Assembly: GCF_020532675.1 (NCBI RefSeq)
Contig: NZ_JAJAVE010000001.1
Location: 1,116,001 to 1,180,000, forward strand
Reading direction: 5' to 3'
Source: Methylobacillus gramineus
Lineage (GTDB): Bacteria; Pseudomonadota; Gammaproteobacteria; Burkholderiales; Methylophilaceae
DNA: 64,000 nucleotides
In this document: piece after piece, positions 10,301 through 18,858 of the stretch
How positions within the stretch are numbered: the first letter of the stretch is position 1
Layout: the number at the start of each line of letters is the position of its first letter
Translations under genes and position numbers: made by a program
Notes under the pieces: generated by a model
What the model saw: only the letters and a program-made list of their open reading frames with translations
The model's database searches: none
Told to the model about the DNA's origin: nothing

Positions 10301-10752
10301 TTGGCGTCATCACTCACTGCAGGCTGGCTGCCAAAGCGGCTTAACAAAGGCATTTGACGCGCAAGATGGCTGCTGAGAGAGTCTATGGTAAAGATGCGCA
10401 GACGCGAGGGTGTTTCCAGCAACTGCCAGTGCAATGTAGCCGCATGCTGCAGCGCCAACTGGCCCAACTGGAAAGTCAGTTGTTTATGCTTCTGCGCCGG
10501 CACCACGCCATTTGCCGCCATCAGCAAACTATCCAGCACGCGTGCACGCATTTCTGCCGCCGCCTTGTTGGTGAATGTAATCGCGATAATTTCTTCCGGC
10601 TCCTGCACCATGGTCAGCAAGCGCAGAAAACGCTGTGTCAGTAGCTCGGTCTTGCCTGCCCCCGCAGGCGCCTCGACAATGAAGGACTCCAGATCCAAAG
10701 CACGCTGACGGCTATGGCTATCTTCCTGTAACAAGAAATCCTGCTCACTCAT
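7357..10752 (-). CDS. AddA-like UvrD-family helicase/exonuclease
   Basis: An 1131-residue superfamily 1 helicase with a C-terminal nuclease domain, of the AddA/RecB type. Walker A EAPAGAGKTELL lies at residues ~28-39, motif II VDEFQDTSPGQ near 425, and the GDPMQSIYRFR motif after it. The C-terminus has D...WIIDYKST, a PD-(D/E)XK nuclease signature. With its partner it should process double-strand DNA ends for recombination. Its first codons overlap the last 4 nt of the AddB-like gene, so the pair is translationally coupled. In betaproteobacteria this pair is an alternative to RecBCD. Confidence 0.9.
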   Translation of the reverse strand: MSEQDFLLQEDSHSRQRALDLESFIVEAPAGAGKTELLTQRFLRLLTMVQEPEEIIAITFTNKAAAEMRARVLDSLLMAANGVVPAQKHKQLTFQLGQLALQHAATLHWQLLETPSRLRIFTIDSLSSHLARQMPLLSRFGSQPAVSDDANPHYQAAAERTLAMVDDEGVGEAVRHALRYVDNDVQKLTQLLISMLGKRDQWLDYANRQDAPQAAELALQHLIAQDIEAAAQILDKRLQQALMPAARFAAGNLACEVPVALLRDWDTPVPATAQALPVWNALADLLLTGTGTLRKTVNVKNGFPPTPESKPFKEQLAAVVDALHATAGAENALARLRCLPYRHDEQSWQMVAALAQLLKLAVAQLWLVFQQVGEVDFVEVSQRALQALEDEEGTPTELALKLDYSIRHLLVDEFQDTSPGQVKLLQRLTQGWMPDDGRTLFAVGDPMQSIYRFRKANVGLFLEVAQEGIGDLHLQRLQLCRNNRSCPPVIEWINKTFDRVFPAQDSVVQGAIRYREFVATRDDEAGTGVNVHPLIASQDEATEVTRIREAEQVVEIIRQEWAQYPARRIAVLVRARSHLATLVAEIRRHHADLHFQAVEIESLAGRQSVQDLLALTHALFQRADRVNWLAILRAPWCGLSLADLHVLAADDRVRTVWSLLMDAHKLQSMSADGQARALHLRQVLVEALAHQGRLPVSRWLESTWLMLGGAQCLWDAGDIVDVQAYFRLVDQLENQGQLTLERLNQEVEKLYAAPDIHASGQLQFMTIHKSKGLEFDTVILPGLERKTGGNDTPLLLWEEVAVETDAGVNIELVAAPFIPKGAAAKDEVTPYSYLKLLEKERADNEDARVLYVAATRTERSLHLLGSVNLNSKGEIKPASGTFLDLLWPHVVADFLQAAENWSPQALIANSTTLAIEDFTPQLIRLAQPRIPAVFHDVRHDEWQQNPVDEGNDSSTSLLSLEASVGTLVHRYVEMMALGADKILDDWAARLSSLQPVMSRWLVQQGHDAAASHKGAAQVVQLLQLTLQSEDGRWVLKRRDSAAAELAMGAMVDAGIKHLVVDRTFIENGERWIIDYKSTRLAEDADLSTIRKAAEPFRPQLEAYATLFADEGLPIRLAVYLMSLGRLYELSR

Positions 10753-13487
10753 CGCCCATCTCCGGCCTGGGCTTGTTGCCGCTCAAACTGCAAACGCCGC
10801 TCCGGGATGCGTAGCAATGGCAACACTTCACAGTAGGCCAATTGTTTTTCATCATTCAACCGCACAGCAGCTTCCCCACTTTTCAGCTCCTGCACAATCG
10901 CCGTCACACTGTCACGCCAATGCGCCAAGACTGAGTGCCAGTCAGGAAAGTCAGATTCAGGAAATAATTCACGGGCCTTTTTCTCGTCCAGGCCAGGAAC
11001 GGCAGGCAGGACGACATCAGCAGAAAGTCCTGCAAAGGCATGCTCTGCTGTCTTGACCATGGCAAAGCAGATGGCAGCAATCTCGCCATCGCCATGTTCA
11101 TCTGCCAGTGAAAAGGCCGCGTAAACAGGTAATTGGGGCTCGGTGATCCGCGTTTCAGCCCAGTTTTTGGTATCGGGTTTACGCCCAGTCTTGTAATCCA
11201 TGATGATACGGCGCCCATCCTCCAGCAAATCAATGCGATCAATGATGAGCGTGATATCCACGCCTTCAATCTTCACTTGCTGCTTTTGCTCGCTCGCCAG
11301 TACCCTGAAATCGGTTTCGCGGGTTTTCTCAAAGTGAAGCCAGGCACCCACTAACTTGATCAAGCGCTCAGTTTCCAGGGCAATAAAAGCACTACTTAAA
11401 GGTTCATCACAGGTCTTGGCAAAGGTATCCAGCCCTGCAGTCACGGCAACTGCAAGCGCCAGACTCAATGCGGGTTCATCCATGGCCTGCAGCTCAGCCA
11501 GCCCACGTCCGAGCCAGAAGTGCTCCAGTACCGCATGGACCAGGGTACCGCGCTCGGCCGCATCCAGCCCATTGACGGGCGCTTTCAATGCACGTGCATG
11601 CAAACGGTACTGAAAATACGCCCAGGCCGGGCAAATGGCTTGCGCTTTCAGTAAACCGGTACCTCCAGAGACATGCTCGCCTTCACCGACAACAGGCGCA
11701 AGATGATCATCAATGAACTGCAGTCTGTCTGGTTCCGGGATGGCGAGACGTTCAGCCAGGGTCAATATCTGCGGTAGCTCATACTCCAGTACAGCAATAT
11801 CCATCACCATAGGACTAAGGCGCAACTCACGTTCACCCTCTTTTTCAGCACTGGAAAAAATCACTTCATGGGCACTTTTCAACAAGCGCTGATGAATAAT
11901 GGTGGCAAATGCAGCCTGTACCGCGCTATCCGCATTCGGCAAGCCGGCACTACGTTGCATGGCGGCAGGCAATAACGGATTGGGCCTGGGAGCAGGTGGC
12001 CAGACGTGATCGTTCATTCCCATCACCCACAGTCCATCGAGCGGCTTACTCACACTCTCCAGCATCCCCATGACCTGAATCTGCACATTTCCTTCGGCCT
12101 CGGGCTGGAATATCTGTTCACGACATAATTCATTGAGGCGGGCAATCGCCTCTCCCACCTTCATGGGCTTGACCAGTACATCCAATGTTGCCAGTGCCTG
12201 CAACGCCTTTTCAAACGCCTTGATTGCCTGGAACTCGAAACTGGAGCGACTGCGCTGGCCTGGCCAGGCCAGGGCATCCAGCACTTCGCGAATAGTGCTG
12301 GCCCAGGCAGAAGGCCTCTGCTGCCTGGGTTGGCCCTGCAACACACTGATTGCTGACTGCATGTGGAACTGCAACTGCTTCAGCATGATCGGCCGCTCTC
12401 CATCCCCTGCCTGGCGCACAAACTTGAGCAAGCGCGGCATACTGATCGACAGTGGTAGCCATTCCCGCATGCGGGCATCAAGCTGCGCCCGGGCATCGCC
12501 TTCGCTGACCGCTGCCGACCAATAAGGCTGATGCAACAAGCTGGAAAATGCCTGCTGCTCCACCTTGTATTGCGTAAAAAAGCGTAACAACGCGAGCGCT
12601 GTCTGCACCACCGGCTGGCTATCCAGCGGCAGGCCTAGAGAGAAATCGTAATGACGTGGTGCCTCCACAGAGGCCGGGCGTACCCATGCCGGGTGTAAAA
12701 CATCATCCAGCAGGCTGGCAATGCTGTTGCGTAGCTTGGCCAGCTCAGGTACGACTATGCCGAGCCGGGCTTGTGGATTCTGCTGCAACAGGGCCGCTGC
12801 CCATCCCACTGCTGCACGGCATTCTGCTTCCTGGTCAGGCAAAGTGACATGTCCATGATGTCCCGCATGTGACAAGCCGATATTGTAGGGTTGTACCCTG
12901 ACACCGCGCGCTGCCAGTACTTCTTGCAGGTGTGCCACCTGTGGCGTGATGCGGTCAAAACCAGCAAAATATAATATGTCAGGTAGCCGGCCCAGACCTT
13001 GTGCCAGCATGTTCACTTGCCAATTGAAATAACGCGGTGCTTCCAGCCAGCCACTTTGCTGGCAACGTAGATTAAACTCTCGCCGCCAAGCCAGAAACTG
13101 CGTGACTTCCTCACTCTGCGAGGCCTCTGGAGCAGGCAAGCGCCACTCAAGCAGTAGTCGATGAGCTTCCTGAGCTGCCAGGGCGAGTCCTTTGATATCG
13201 AACAGCGCCTGCAACATATCCTCAGACAAACTATCCGCGATCACCTGCTCCCACAGCATGCGCTCCTGCAGACTGCTTAACATACCGGCAGGCGCTTGTT
13301 CCAGCTCTAGCTCACCCGTCAGCAAGGCCTGCTCAAATAATCCATCCAGCCACAGACTCACGGTAGATGCAGGTAGTGACGGCCATTGTTTCAAACCGCT
13401 GGCACTTTGTGCCTGGTCATGGTCTAGCTGCAAAGCCCGTACCAGGCGTGCAGTGGCACACAGAATCACGGAATCAGTGGTGGTCAT
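10749..13487 (-). CDS. AddB-like PD-(D/E)XK nuclease family protein
   Basis: A 912-residue protein resembling the betaproteobacterial 'probable DNA repair protein' family that pairs with AddA-like helicases. The C-terminal nuclease motif is visible as TLIIDRIDLLEDG...IIMDYKTGRKPD. No Walker A GKT motif is visible near the N-terminus, so it probably lacks ATPase activity. The first cysteine of the AddB iron-sulphur site may be the Cys of CPAWAYFQYR, but no C-terminal CxxxxxC cluster is apparent, so the Fe-S cluster may be lost. Cotranscribed with and overlapping the AddA-like gene. The 145 nt upstream to the M48 gene show no clear promoter. Confidence 0.85.
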   Translation of the reverse strand: MTTTDSVILCATARLVRALQLDHDQAQSASGLKQWPSLPASTVSLWLDGLFEQALLTGELELEQAPAGMLSSLQERMLWEQVIADSLSEDMLQALFDIKGLALAAQEAHRLLLEWRLPAPEASQSEEVTQFLAWRREFNLRCQQSGWLEAPRYFNWQVNMLAQGLGRLPDILYFAGFDRITPQVAHLQEVLAARGVRVQPYNIGLSHAGHHGHVTLPDQEAECRAAVGWAAALLQQNPQARLGIVVPELAKLRNSIASLLDDVLHPAWVRPASVEAPRHYDFSLGLPLDSQPVVQTALALLRFFTQYKVEQQAFSSLLHQPYWSAAVSEGDARAQLDARMREWLPLSISMPRLLKFVRQAGDGERPIMLKQLQFHMQSAISVLQGQPRQQRPSAWASTIREVLDALAWPGQRSRSSFEFQAIKAFEKALQALATLDVLVKPMKVGEAIARLNELCREQIFQPEAEGNVQIQVMGMLESVSKPLDGLWVMGMNDHVWPPAPRPNPLLPAAMQRSAGLPNADSAVQAAFATIIHQRLLKSAHEVIFSSAEKEGERELRLSPMVMDIAVLEYELPQILTLAERLAIPEPDRLQFIDDHLAPVVGEGEHVSGGTGLLKAQAICPAWAYFQYRLHARALKAPVNGLDAAERGTLVHAVLEHFWLGRGLAELQAMDEPALSLALAVAVTAGLDTFAKTCDEPLSSAFIALETERLIKLVGAWLHFEKTRETDFRVLASEQKQQVKIEGVDITLIIDRIDLLEDGRRIIMDYKTGRKPDTKNWAETRITEPQLPVYAAFSLADEHGDGEIAAICFAMVKTAEHAFAGLSADVVLPAVPGLDEKKARELFPESDFPDWHSVLAHWRDSVTAIVQELKSGEAAVRLNDEKQLAYCEVLPLLRIPERRLQFERQQAQAGDGR

Positions 13488-13632
13488 GAAATAAAACCAG
13501 GGTGTGCTGGCGAGACAATATAAGGAGGAAAGTGAGAGCTTGAGATCATCTGGCCAATTTTACTGCATTCGCGGCAGATAAAAAGCCATCACTCAAAGTC
13601 AATACGCATGGATCACCGGGGACGAAAACGGA

Positions 13633-14673
13633 TCAAGCCTTGCAAGCTGGCTTTTCCGCGTCAACGAAGGGCTGAATACGTGCTTGTGTATCGGGATGCG
13701 AAGACAGTACCTCCGGCAAATTTCCTCCCTCTGCCTGTTTCTGTAACTTCTGCAAAATCCCTGCAAACGCTTGAGGAGGAATACAGGCCCGCTGTAATGA
13801 TGCCAGTGCGTACTGATCCGCCTCATTTTCCATCTGTCGCGAATAATTCATCTGCATCAATACCGCGGGCAAGCCTGCTGCGAGAGAGTCAAAGTCTCCG
13901 GTCAACGCTACCAGCACCAAGCCGGAAAAAGTGCCTTGCAAGGTTTGCCGCAAAGCATGGCGGCGTTCAACATGCCCTAGTTCATGCGCCAGCACGGCAA
14001 TAATTTCATGATTGCTCTCAGCTGGATTACCTTGAGCAAGTGCAATCAGCTCATCGGTGATCACCATGATACCGCCAGGCAGGGCCATGGCATTGGCGCC
14101 TATGCTGCCACCTTGACGAAACTCCAGCCTGTAGGCCGGGCATTGTGGCTGCTTGAGACAATAGGCCTTGAGGTCAGCGACGATGCTAGCGCGACGTTGT
14201 TCCGTCAAGGTGCTGGGCCTGAAATAGCCATACTGATGGTCCATCGCCGCCAATACCTGCTCGCCCAGCTTAATTTCAACGCGCACAGGGGTTGCATGGG
14301 CTACCTGTTCAGCCAGCACGGGCACTCCGTACCGGATCATGCCCCAGCCTGCCAGAATGGCCAATACCAGCGAGACCAGGACCCACCCCAGGTGGTTTTC
14401 AAGCATATGCAGCCTACGCCAGAACCTGTCTGCAGACGGTAGCCTCAAGCGATCAAATGCCGCAACATCCTCTGTCTCCAGGCGGCCGCCATCAGGTAAC
14501 TCAATGACCCTGCGCGCACTGCCCACAGCTGCCTGGGGGCGCAATGCAGCTAGCAGGAAAGTCTCTTCCTGCTCTCCATGCACAAAGCGCAAGTGTTGAT
14601 CCAGCAGGGATACCTCGACCACCTTGGCGCCCGCGGTAATCCCATCAAAATAATCTGCCCTGAACACTGTCAT
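13633..14673 (-). CDS. M48 family metalloprotease
   Basis: A ~346-residue membrane-linked zinc protease. The catalytic HELGH (AVLAHELGHVERRH) is present with a downstream ENEAD glutamate motif. A single transmembrane helix lies around residues 95-115 (WVLVSLVLAILAGWGMI). The N-terminal 90 residues are extra to the protease and may be a separate small domain. I prefer the ATG at 14673 (AGAAGG 10 nt upstream); a TTG start at 14700 would overlap the DUF898 gene by 8 nt. Probably an envelope-facing quality-control protease; substrate unknown. Cotranscribed with the DUF898 gene upstream. Confidence 0.85.
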   Translation of the reverse strand: MTVFRADYFDGITAGAKVVEVSLLDQHLRFVHGEQEETFLLAALRPQAAVGSARRVIELPDGGRLETEDVAAFDRLRLPSADRFWRRLHMLENHLGWVLVSLVLAILAGWGMIRYGVPVLAEQVAHATPVRVEIKLGEQVLAAMDHQYGYFRPSTLTEQRRASIVADLKAYCLKQPQCPAYRLEFRQGGSIGANAMALPGGIMVITDELIALAQGNPAESNHEIIAVLAHELGHVERRHALRQTLQGTFSGLVLVALTGDFDSLAAGLPAVLMQMNYSRQMENEADQYALASLQRACIPPQAFAGILQKLQKQAEGGNLPEVLSSHPDTQARIQPFVDAEKPACKA

Positions 14674-14692
14674 TGCGCGCAAGCCTTCTGGC

Positions 14693-15724
14693 TTAACCAA
14701 ATGCCAGATCTACATCAAACATCTCGCCGATTTCCTCACCGGTTGACTTGATCTCGGCTTTTTTCTCGCCCACAAAATGATCAAAATCCACCTCCCCCAG
14801 CAAAGCCATATTGTCGGCGTGATACTTGACGGTGCGTACATGGGCCCATGGTGTCAGCAGGCCGAGGGAGAACACGATAGCAAGCAGGTTGCTGACATAC
14901 AGCCAGACCAGGGAGCGTGCGCGCAAGGTAGACTTGAAACCGATATGGTCAATACTTGTGCCATTCCAGATCATGTTGACCAGTCTGGAACGCAGGAAAG
15001 CTGATGAGATCGTGAGCATCACCACATAGACCAGGATGAAAGGTACGATCGCAGAGGGATTATTTGTAGTCAATCCCTTCAAACCATCCTGTGAAATCAA
15101 GATAGTTGCAACACCGCCAATCCCAATCAATGCAATGCTGAGCAAAAATGCCTGCAAATAAGCCACATAAAACCCTGACACCTTGAATTCAGCACGCATC
15201 TGGCTCAGGCCAAACCGGTGTCCCTGCATCAGGAACTGGTTACGCCGCTGCGAGATAAATGGATAAATCAGGCCGAATGTGACAATGATCAGCAAAGGCA
15301 TGAACAAATAAAGCTTGGCGGCTTGCCAGGCTTTGCCTGTGAAATCAAAACGCAAGCCACGATGGCTGGAATTGCGCGCATTAAACACCAATGAACGCAC
15401 AATGATCCATGGCAGGAAAATAATAAATGCGATGATCAATATGCCGGAAAACGCAGGAGAAATATTAGAACTCACTGAATAGAGCACAAACAATGCAAAT
15501 GCAATTGCACGTCCCTTGAGGATGGCAATTGGTGAAGCATGGTAATCAAATGCCACACCATCAATAAACGTATGCTGGTAAAAATACTTCTTGCGCCTGA
15601 CTTTGGCCCAGGCGGAATAAATGCCCAATGTCAGAATACTCAACAATAAATTAACGATCCAGATGCCGAAATACTCACTGGTCTTGCCGGTGAACACCAC
15701 CGGAGTTTGATTCTCCCCATTCAT
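14693..15724 (-). CDS. DUF898 (YjgN-like) multi-pass membrane protein
   Basis: A ~343-residue integral membrane protein. The start MNGENQTPVVFTG with FGIWIVNLLLSILTLGIYSAWAKVRRKKYFY is the DUF898/YjgN hallmark and this stretch recurs as TPWAHVRTVKYH near the C-terminus, so the protein consists of repeated TM-plus-loop units. Around six to eight hydrophobic segments are visible. The frame is open further upstream to 15859, but AAGGGG lies just before tandem ATGs at 15727/15724, and the upstream peptide is not conserved-looking. Function is unknown. Coupled to the M48 protease behind it, a combination that suggests joint envelope function. Confidence 0.8.
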   Translation of the reverse strand: MNGENQTPVVFTGKTSEYFGIWIVNLLLSILTLGIYSAWAKVRRKKYFYQHTFIDGVAFDYHASPIAILKGRAIAFALFVLYSVSSNISPAFSGILIIAFIIFLPWIIVRSLVFNARNSSHRGLRFDFTGKAWQAAKLYLFMPLLIIVTFGLIYPFISQRRNQFLMQGHRFGLSQMRAEFKVSGFYVAYLQAFLLSIALIGIGGVATILISQDGLKGLTTNNPSAIVPFILVYVVMLTISSAFLRSRLVNMIWNGTSIDHIGFKSTLRARSLVWLYVSNLLAIVFSLGLLTPWAHVRTVKYHADNMALLGEVDFDHFVGEKKAEIKSTGEEIGEMFDVDLAFG

Positions 15725-15902
15725 CATCGCCCCCTTATTCAAAATTATTGTAGATTGCTTGTTATTGAATCGCCCCAGCCTATTCAATGGTCTTGATGGG
15801 CAGCATGAGCTTAGCTCAAAGATAATGCCCCTGCCACAGGATTTTATCCCAACCGCCATCGCTGCTTGACAGAGCGCTTGCAGCCCCCTACCGTGCGGGT
15901 CT

Positions 15903-16400
15903 ATGGCAGACCAGAAAAATTACATTACCCCCGAAGGCTATGCACGGCTCAAGGAAGAATTCGAGCAGCTGTACAAAGTGGAACGCCCCAAGGTCGTCAC
16001 CGATGTTTCCTGGGCGGCAAGCAATGGTGACCGTAGCGAAAACGGCGATTACATCTACGGCAAGAAACGGTTGCGCCAGATTGATTCGCGCCTGCGCTTC
16101 CTCATGAAGCGCATGGACATCGCAGTCATTGTGGATCCCAACACCCAGCAGGATCTGGAGAAAATCTTCTTTGGTGCCTGGGTAGAGTTGTATGCCCTGG
16201 AACGCGAAAGCGAACATCATTACCGTATTGTCGGCCAGGATGAGCTGGACCCAACCAAAGGCTATATCAGCTGGATATCACCACTGGCACGTGCCCTGCT
16301 CGGCAAGCAACCCGGCGATGTGGTGCGTGTGCAAGCGCCAGCCGGAGAAGAAAGCTACGAGGTAGTGGACGTGAGCTATCATTCCCCGCTAGAGGACTAA
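15903..16400 (+). CDS. greB: Transcription elongation factor GreB
   Basis: A 165-residue protein with the Gre layout: N-terminal coiled coil carrying the acidic tip (SNGDRSENGDYIYGKKRL, residues ~39-56) that stimulates RNA polymerase cleavage of backtracked RNA, and a C-terminal FKBP-like domain ending ISPLARALLGKQPGD. The YGKKRLR stretch after the tip and total length separate GreB from GreA. Divergent from the DUF898 gene with ~180 nt between, and 6 nt ahead of earP, so probably the first gene of a greB-earP unit. Confidence 0.95.
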   Translation: MADQKNYITPEGYARLKEEFEQLYKVERPKVVTDVSWAASNGDRSENGDYIYGKKRLRQIDSRLRFLMKRMDIAVIVDPNTQQDLEKIFFGAWVELYALERESEHHYRIVGQDELDPTKGYISWISPLARALLGKQPGDVVRVQAPAGEESYEVVDVSYHSPLED

Positions 16401-16406
16401 GCAGAC

Positions 16407-17525
16407 ATGCGGCCCAAGCACTGGGATATCTTCTGCCGCATCGTAGATAACTTTGGCGATATCGGTGTCTGCTGGCGACTGGCACGGCAACTTGCCGATG
16501 AACATGGGTTACATGTCAGGTTATGGGTCGACGATCTCATTGTGGCCCAACGCTTGTTACCCACCATTAACCCTGAACTGCCACAACAACCGCTGGGCGG
16601 CGTCACCATTGCGCACTGGACAGCCGACTTCGCAGTTGATAGCGTCGCCGAAGTGGTGATTGAAGCCTTTGCCTGCGAACTGCCTGACGACTATATTCTG
16701 GCCATGGTGGCAAAGCCGCCCATCTGGATTAATCTGGAATATCTCAGTGCCGAAACCTGGGTCGAGGCATTTCATCAACAGCCATCCCCTCACCCCAGGT
16801 TAGCACTCAAGAAAACCTTTTTCTTCCCTGGATTCACCACACTCACCGGCGGCCTGTTGCGGGAAAACGACCTGATCAAACACCGCGATCATTATCAACA
16901 GGCAATGACGGAAACGGGAAATGAGGTTCCCTTGCTAGAGACACCATTACGTGTCTCGCTCTTTGCTTACCCTCAAGCCAATATTGCCACCCTACTGGCG
17001 TCCATGGCAGAAAACGACCGCCCAGTGTTATGCCTGGTGCCGGAAAGCAGCCTGCTGCCACTGATACGCAGTTTTTTCCAGGATGATACCTTGCAAGCAG
17101 GTGAGCAGCGCACACAAGGAGCGCTGACTGTCAGCATCCTGCCTTTTCTCAGCCAGGTGGAATATGACCAGCTATTGTGGTCGTGCGACCTCAATTTTGT
17201 ACGCGGTGAAGACAGCTGGATCCGTGCGATCTGGACTGGTCGACCTTTCGTCTGGCAACCCTACATCCAAGCTGAGGATACCCATATCACCAAGCTGCAA
17301 GCCTTTCTTGAGCGCTACCTGCCAGGACTGGAACCTGAAGCAGCAAAGACATGGCACAGATTCCATCATGACTGGGCGCAGAGCCGACTTTCACCAGACA
17401 GCTGGCATCAACTGAGCCATGCCCTGCCTGCCATCCAGAATCACACGATACAGCAGGCACTAACCCTTGCTGAACAAGCAGATATGGCATCTCAACTGAT
17501 TATTTTTGTGAGAAATTTTCAATAA
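16407..17525 (+). CDS. earP: EF-P arginine rhamnosyltransferase EarP
   Basis: A 372-residue GT-B glycosyltransferase that transfers rhamnose from dTDP-rhamnose to Arg32 of elongation factor P, activating it for rescue of polyproline-stalled ribosomes. The N-terminal [20 protein letters not shown] stretch holds the conserved aspartates (here D14 and D18), and the nucleotide-sugar site FVRGEDSW...[10 protein letters not shown] with its essential Glu is near residues 268-290. Length and neighbour (efp directly downstream) agree with the family. No dTDP-rhamnose synthesis gene is in the window. Confidence 0.95.
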   Translation: MRPKHWDIFCRIVDNFGDIGVCWRLARQLADEHGLHVRLWVDDLIVAQRLLPTINPELPQQPLGGVTIAHWTADFAVDSVAEVVIEAFACELPDDYILAMVAKPPIWINLEYLSAETWVEAFHQQPSPHPRLALKKTFFFPGFTTLTGGLLRENDLIKHRDHYQQAMTETGNEVPLLETPLRVSLFAYPQANIATLLASMAENDRPVLCLVPESSLLPLIRSFFQDDTLQAGEQRTQGALTVSILPFLSQVEYDQLLWSCDLNFVRGEDSWIRAIWTGRPFVWQPYIQAEDTHITKLQAFLERYLPGLEPEAAKTWHRFHHDWAQSRLSPDSWHQLSHALPAIQNHTIQQALTLAEQADMASQLIIFVRNFQ

Positions 17526-17532
17526 TCTCAGG

Positions 17533-17538
17533 TATAAT
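17533..17538 (+). promoter_or_regulatory. -10 box of an efp promoter
   Basis: TATAAT, 45 nt before the efp ATG and just after the earP stop. It suggests efp has its own strong promoter besides read-through from earP. No convincing -35 hexamer at 17 nt spacing is visible. Confidence 0.45.
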
Positions 17539-17583
17539 GCGCGACTTTTTACACTTCACCCTTTTAAAGTCCCAGGACATCAC

Positions 17584-18141
17584 ATGAAAACAGCTCAGGA
17601 ACTTCGCGTAGGCAATGTATTTATGGTAGGTAACGACCCTATGGTCGTGCTGAAAGCCGAATACAGCAAATCTGGCCGCAACTCTTCCGTGGTCAAGATG
17701 AAATTCAAGAATCTGCTCACCGAATCTCCGAGCGAAGCGGTATATAAAGCCGATGACAAGTTTGATGTTGTGGTACTGGAAAAGAAGGACGTGACTTACT
17801 CCTACTTCGCCGACCCGATGTATGTCTTTATGGACAGCGAATACAATCAGTACGATATCGAAGCCGAAACCATGGTTGATGCACTGAACTTCCTGGAAGA
17901 CGGTATGGAATGTGCTGTGGTGTTCTACAACGGCAAGCCAATTTCCGTTGAACTGGCAAACTCTTTAGTGCGTGAAATCACTTACACAGAGCCAGCCGTC
18001 AAGGGTGACACTTCAGGCAAGGTCATGAAGCCGGCCCGCATTTCAACTGGCTTTGAACTGCCAGTTCCATTGTTCTGTGAAATCGGTGACAAGATCGAAA
18101 TCGACACACGTACACTCGAATACAAGAACCGCGTAAAGTAA
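17584..18141 (+). CDS. efp: Elongation factor P (Arg32 type)
   Basis: A 185-residue EF-P with the KOW-like N-terminal domain and two OB domains; it stimulates peptide bond formation at polyproline stretches. The loop tip reads SKSGRNS with Arg at residue 32, i.e. the subfamily modified by EarP rather than the lysine type modified by EpmA. This agrees with earP directly upstream. A strong terminator follows. Confidence 0.97.
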   Translation: MKTAQELRVGNVFMVGNDPMVVLKAEYSKSGRNSSVVKMKFKNLLTESPSEAVYKADDKFDVVVLEKKDVTYSYFADPMYVFMDSEYNQYDIEAETMVDALNFLEDGMECAVVFYNGKPISVELANSLVREITYTEPAVKGDTSGKVMKPARISTGFELPVPLFCEIGDKIEIDTRTLEYKNRVK

Positions 18142-18158
18142 ACTCGATTAATCGTATT

Positions 18159-18186
18159 AAAAAGGGAGCATCTGCTCCCTTTTTTA
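18159..18186 (+). terminator. Intrinsic terminator after efp
   Basis: AGGGAGCA-TC-TGCTCCCT is a perfect 8 bp stem followed by TTTTTT. On the opposite strand the arm is followed by TTTTTAA, so it can also stop the convergent minus-strand transcript that ends at 18215. Confidence 0.9.
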
Positions 18187-18214
18187 TTGGTCAGCGCTAT
18201 GCAACAGCATCACC

Positions 18215-18856
18215 CTACAATAAATCATGCACCCTAAAACTCAGGCTCTCGCCTTGCACCTCGGCCCGCCGGATTGCCTGCGCCAACAACTGATCCGTCT
18301 TCACCGGCCCCAGTGCCTCACACATCTCGACATAGGCCTGATTGATAAATATCTGCAGCAAGTCAAGGCTATAGCTATAGGCCACGGCTGAAACATGCCC
18401 GGCCAACCAGTCATGTAGCGCCTGCCTGCGCAGGCCTTCAATTTTAAGCTCGCCAAGCTGCGACAGCAATCGCGTACGCACGATGCCCTGCAAGGATGGA
18501 TCAACCAGGGTCAGCATGGTACTCAGCAAGATCACGAACATACTGGTTTTATCATCCGCTCCAGGATGCGTCGTTCGCTGTACTAGCGTCGCTGCACCCT
18601 GCAACTGGCTACCAGGATCAGGCAATAGCTGGGCGGCAGGCAGGTCCAGGGCGCCGACCACGGCGCGTAGCATCGGACCTCGTTGCGACTTGAGCTCTGG
18701 CCGCACGCAGCATTGGGCAATGAAGCCACTCAATGCAAACGCTGGCTGCACGGCATATTTCCGCTCCCATAGCGCAACCGCAGACAGCAGTTCCTCATCG
18801 CCGAAAAACGGCCTGAGCCCAGTAAAGACCGCCCGACGGCGTAATACGATATCCAC
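18215..18856 (-). CDS. Unknown protein coupled to the ammonium transporter
   Basis: A 213-residue protein that I do not recognise. It starts with GTG (MDIVLRRRAVFTGLRPFFGDEELL), only 2 nt after the amt stop codon, so it is translated with amt. It appears soluble and largely helical, with no transmembrane segment or signal peptide and no obvious catalytic motif; cysteines occur as an isolated CC pair near residue 48. It ends before the shared terminator at 18159-18186. Codon use is like its neighbours. The coupling suggests a link with ammonium or nitrogen handling, which is inference only. Confidence 0.75.
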   Translation of the reverse strand: MDIVLRRRAVFTGLRPFFGDEELLSAVALWERKYAVQPAFALSGFIAQCCVRPELKSQRGPMLRAVVGALDLPAAQLLPDPGSQLQGAATLVQRTTHPGADDKTSMFVILLSTMLTLVDPSLQGIVRTRLLSQLGELKIEGLRRQALHDWLAGHVSAVAYSYSLDLLQIFINQAYVEMCEALGPVKTDQLLAQAIRRAEVQGESLSFRVHDLL

Positions 18857-18858
18857 GA

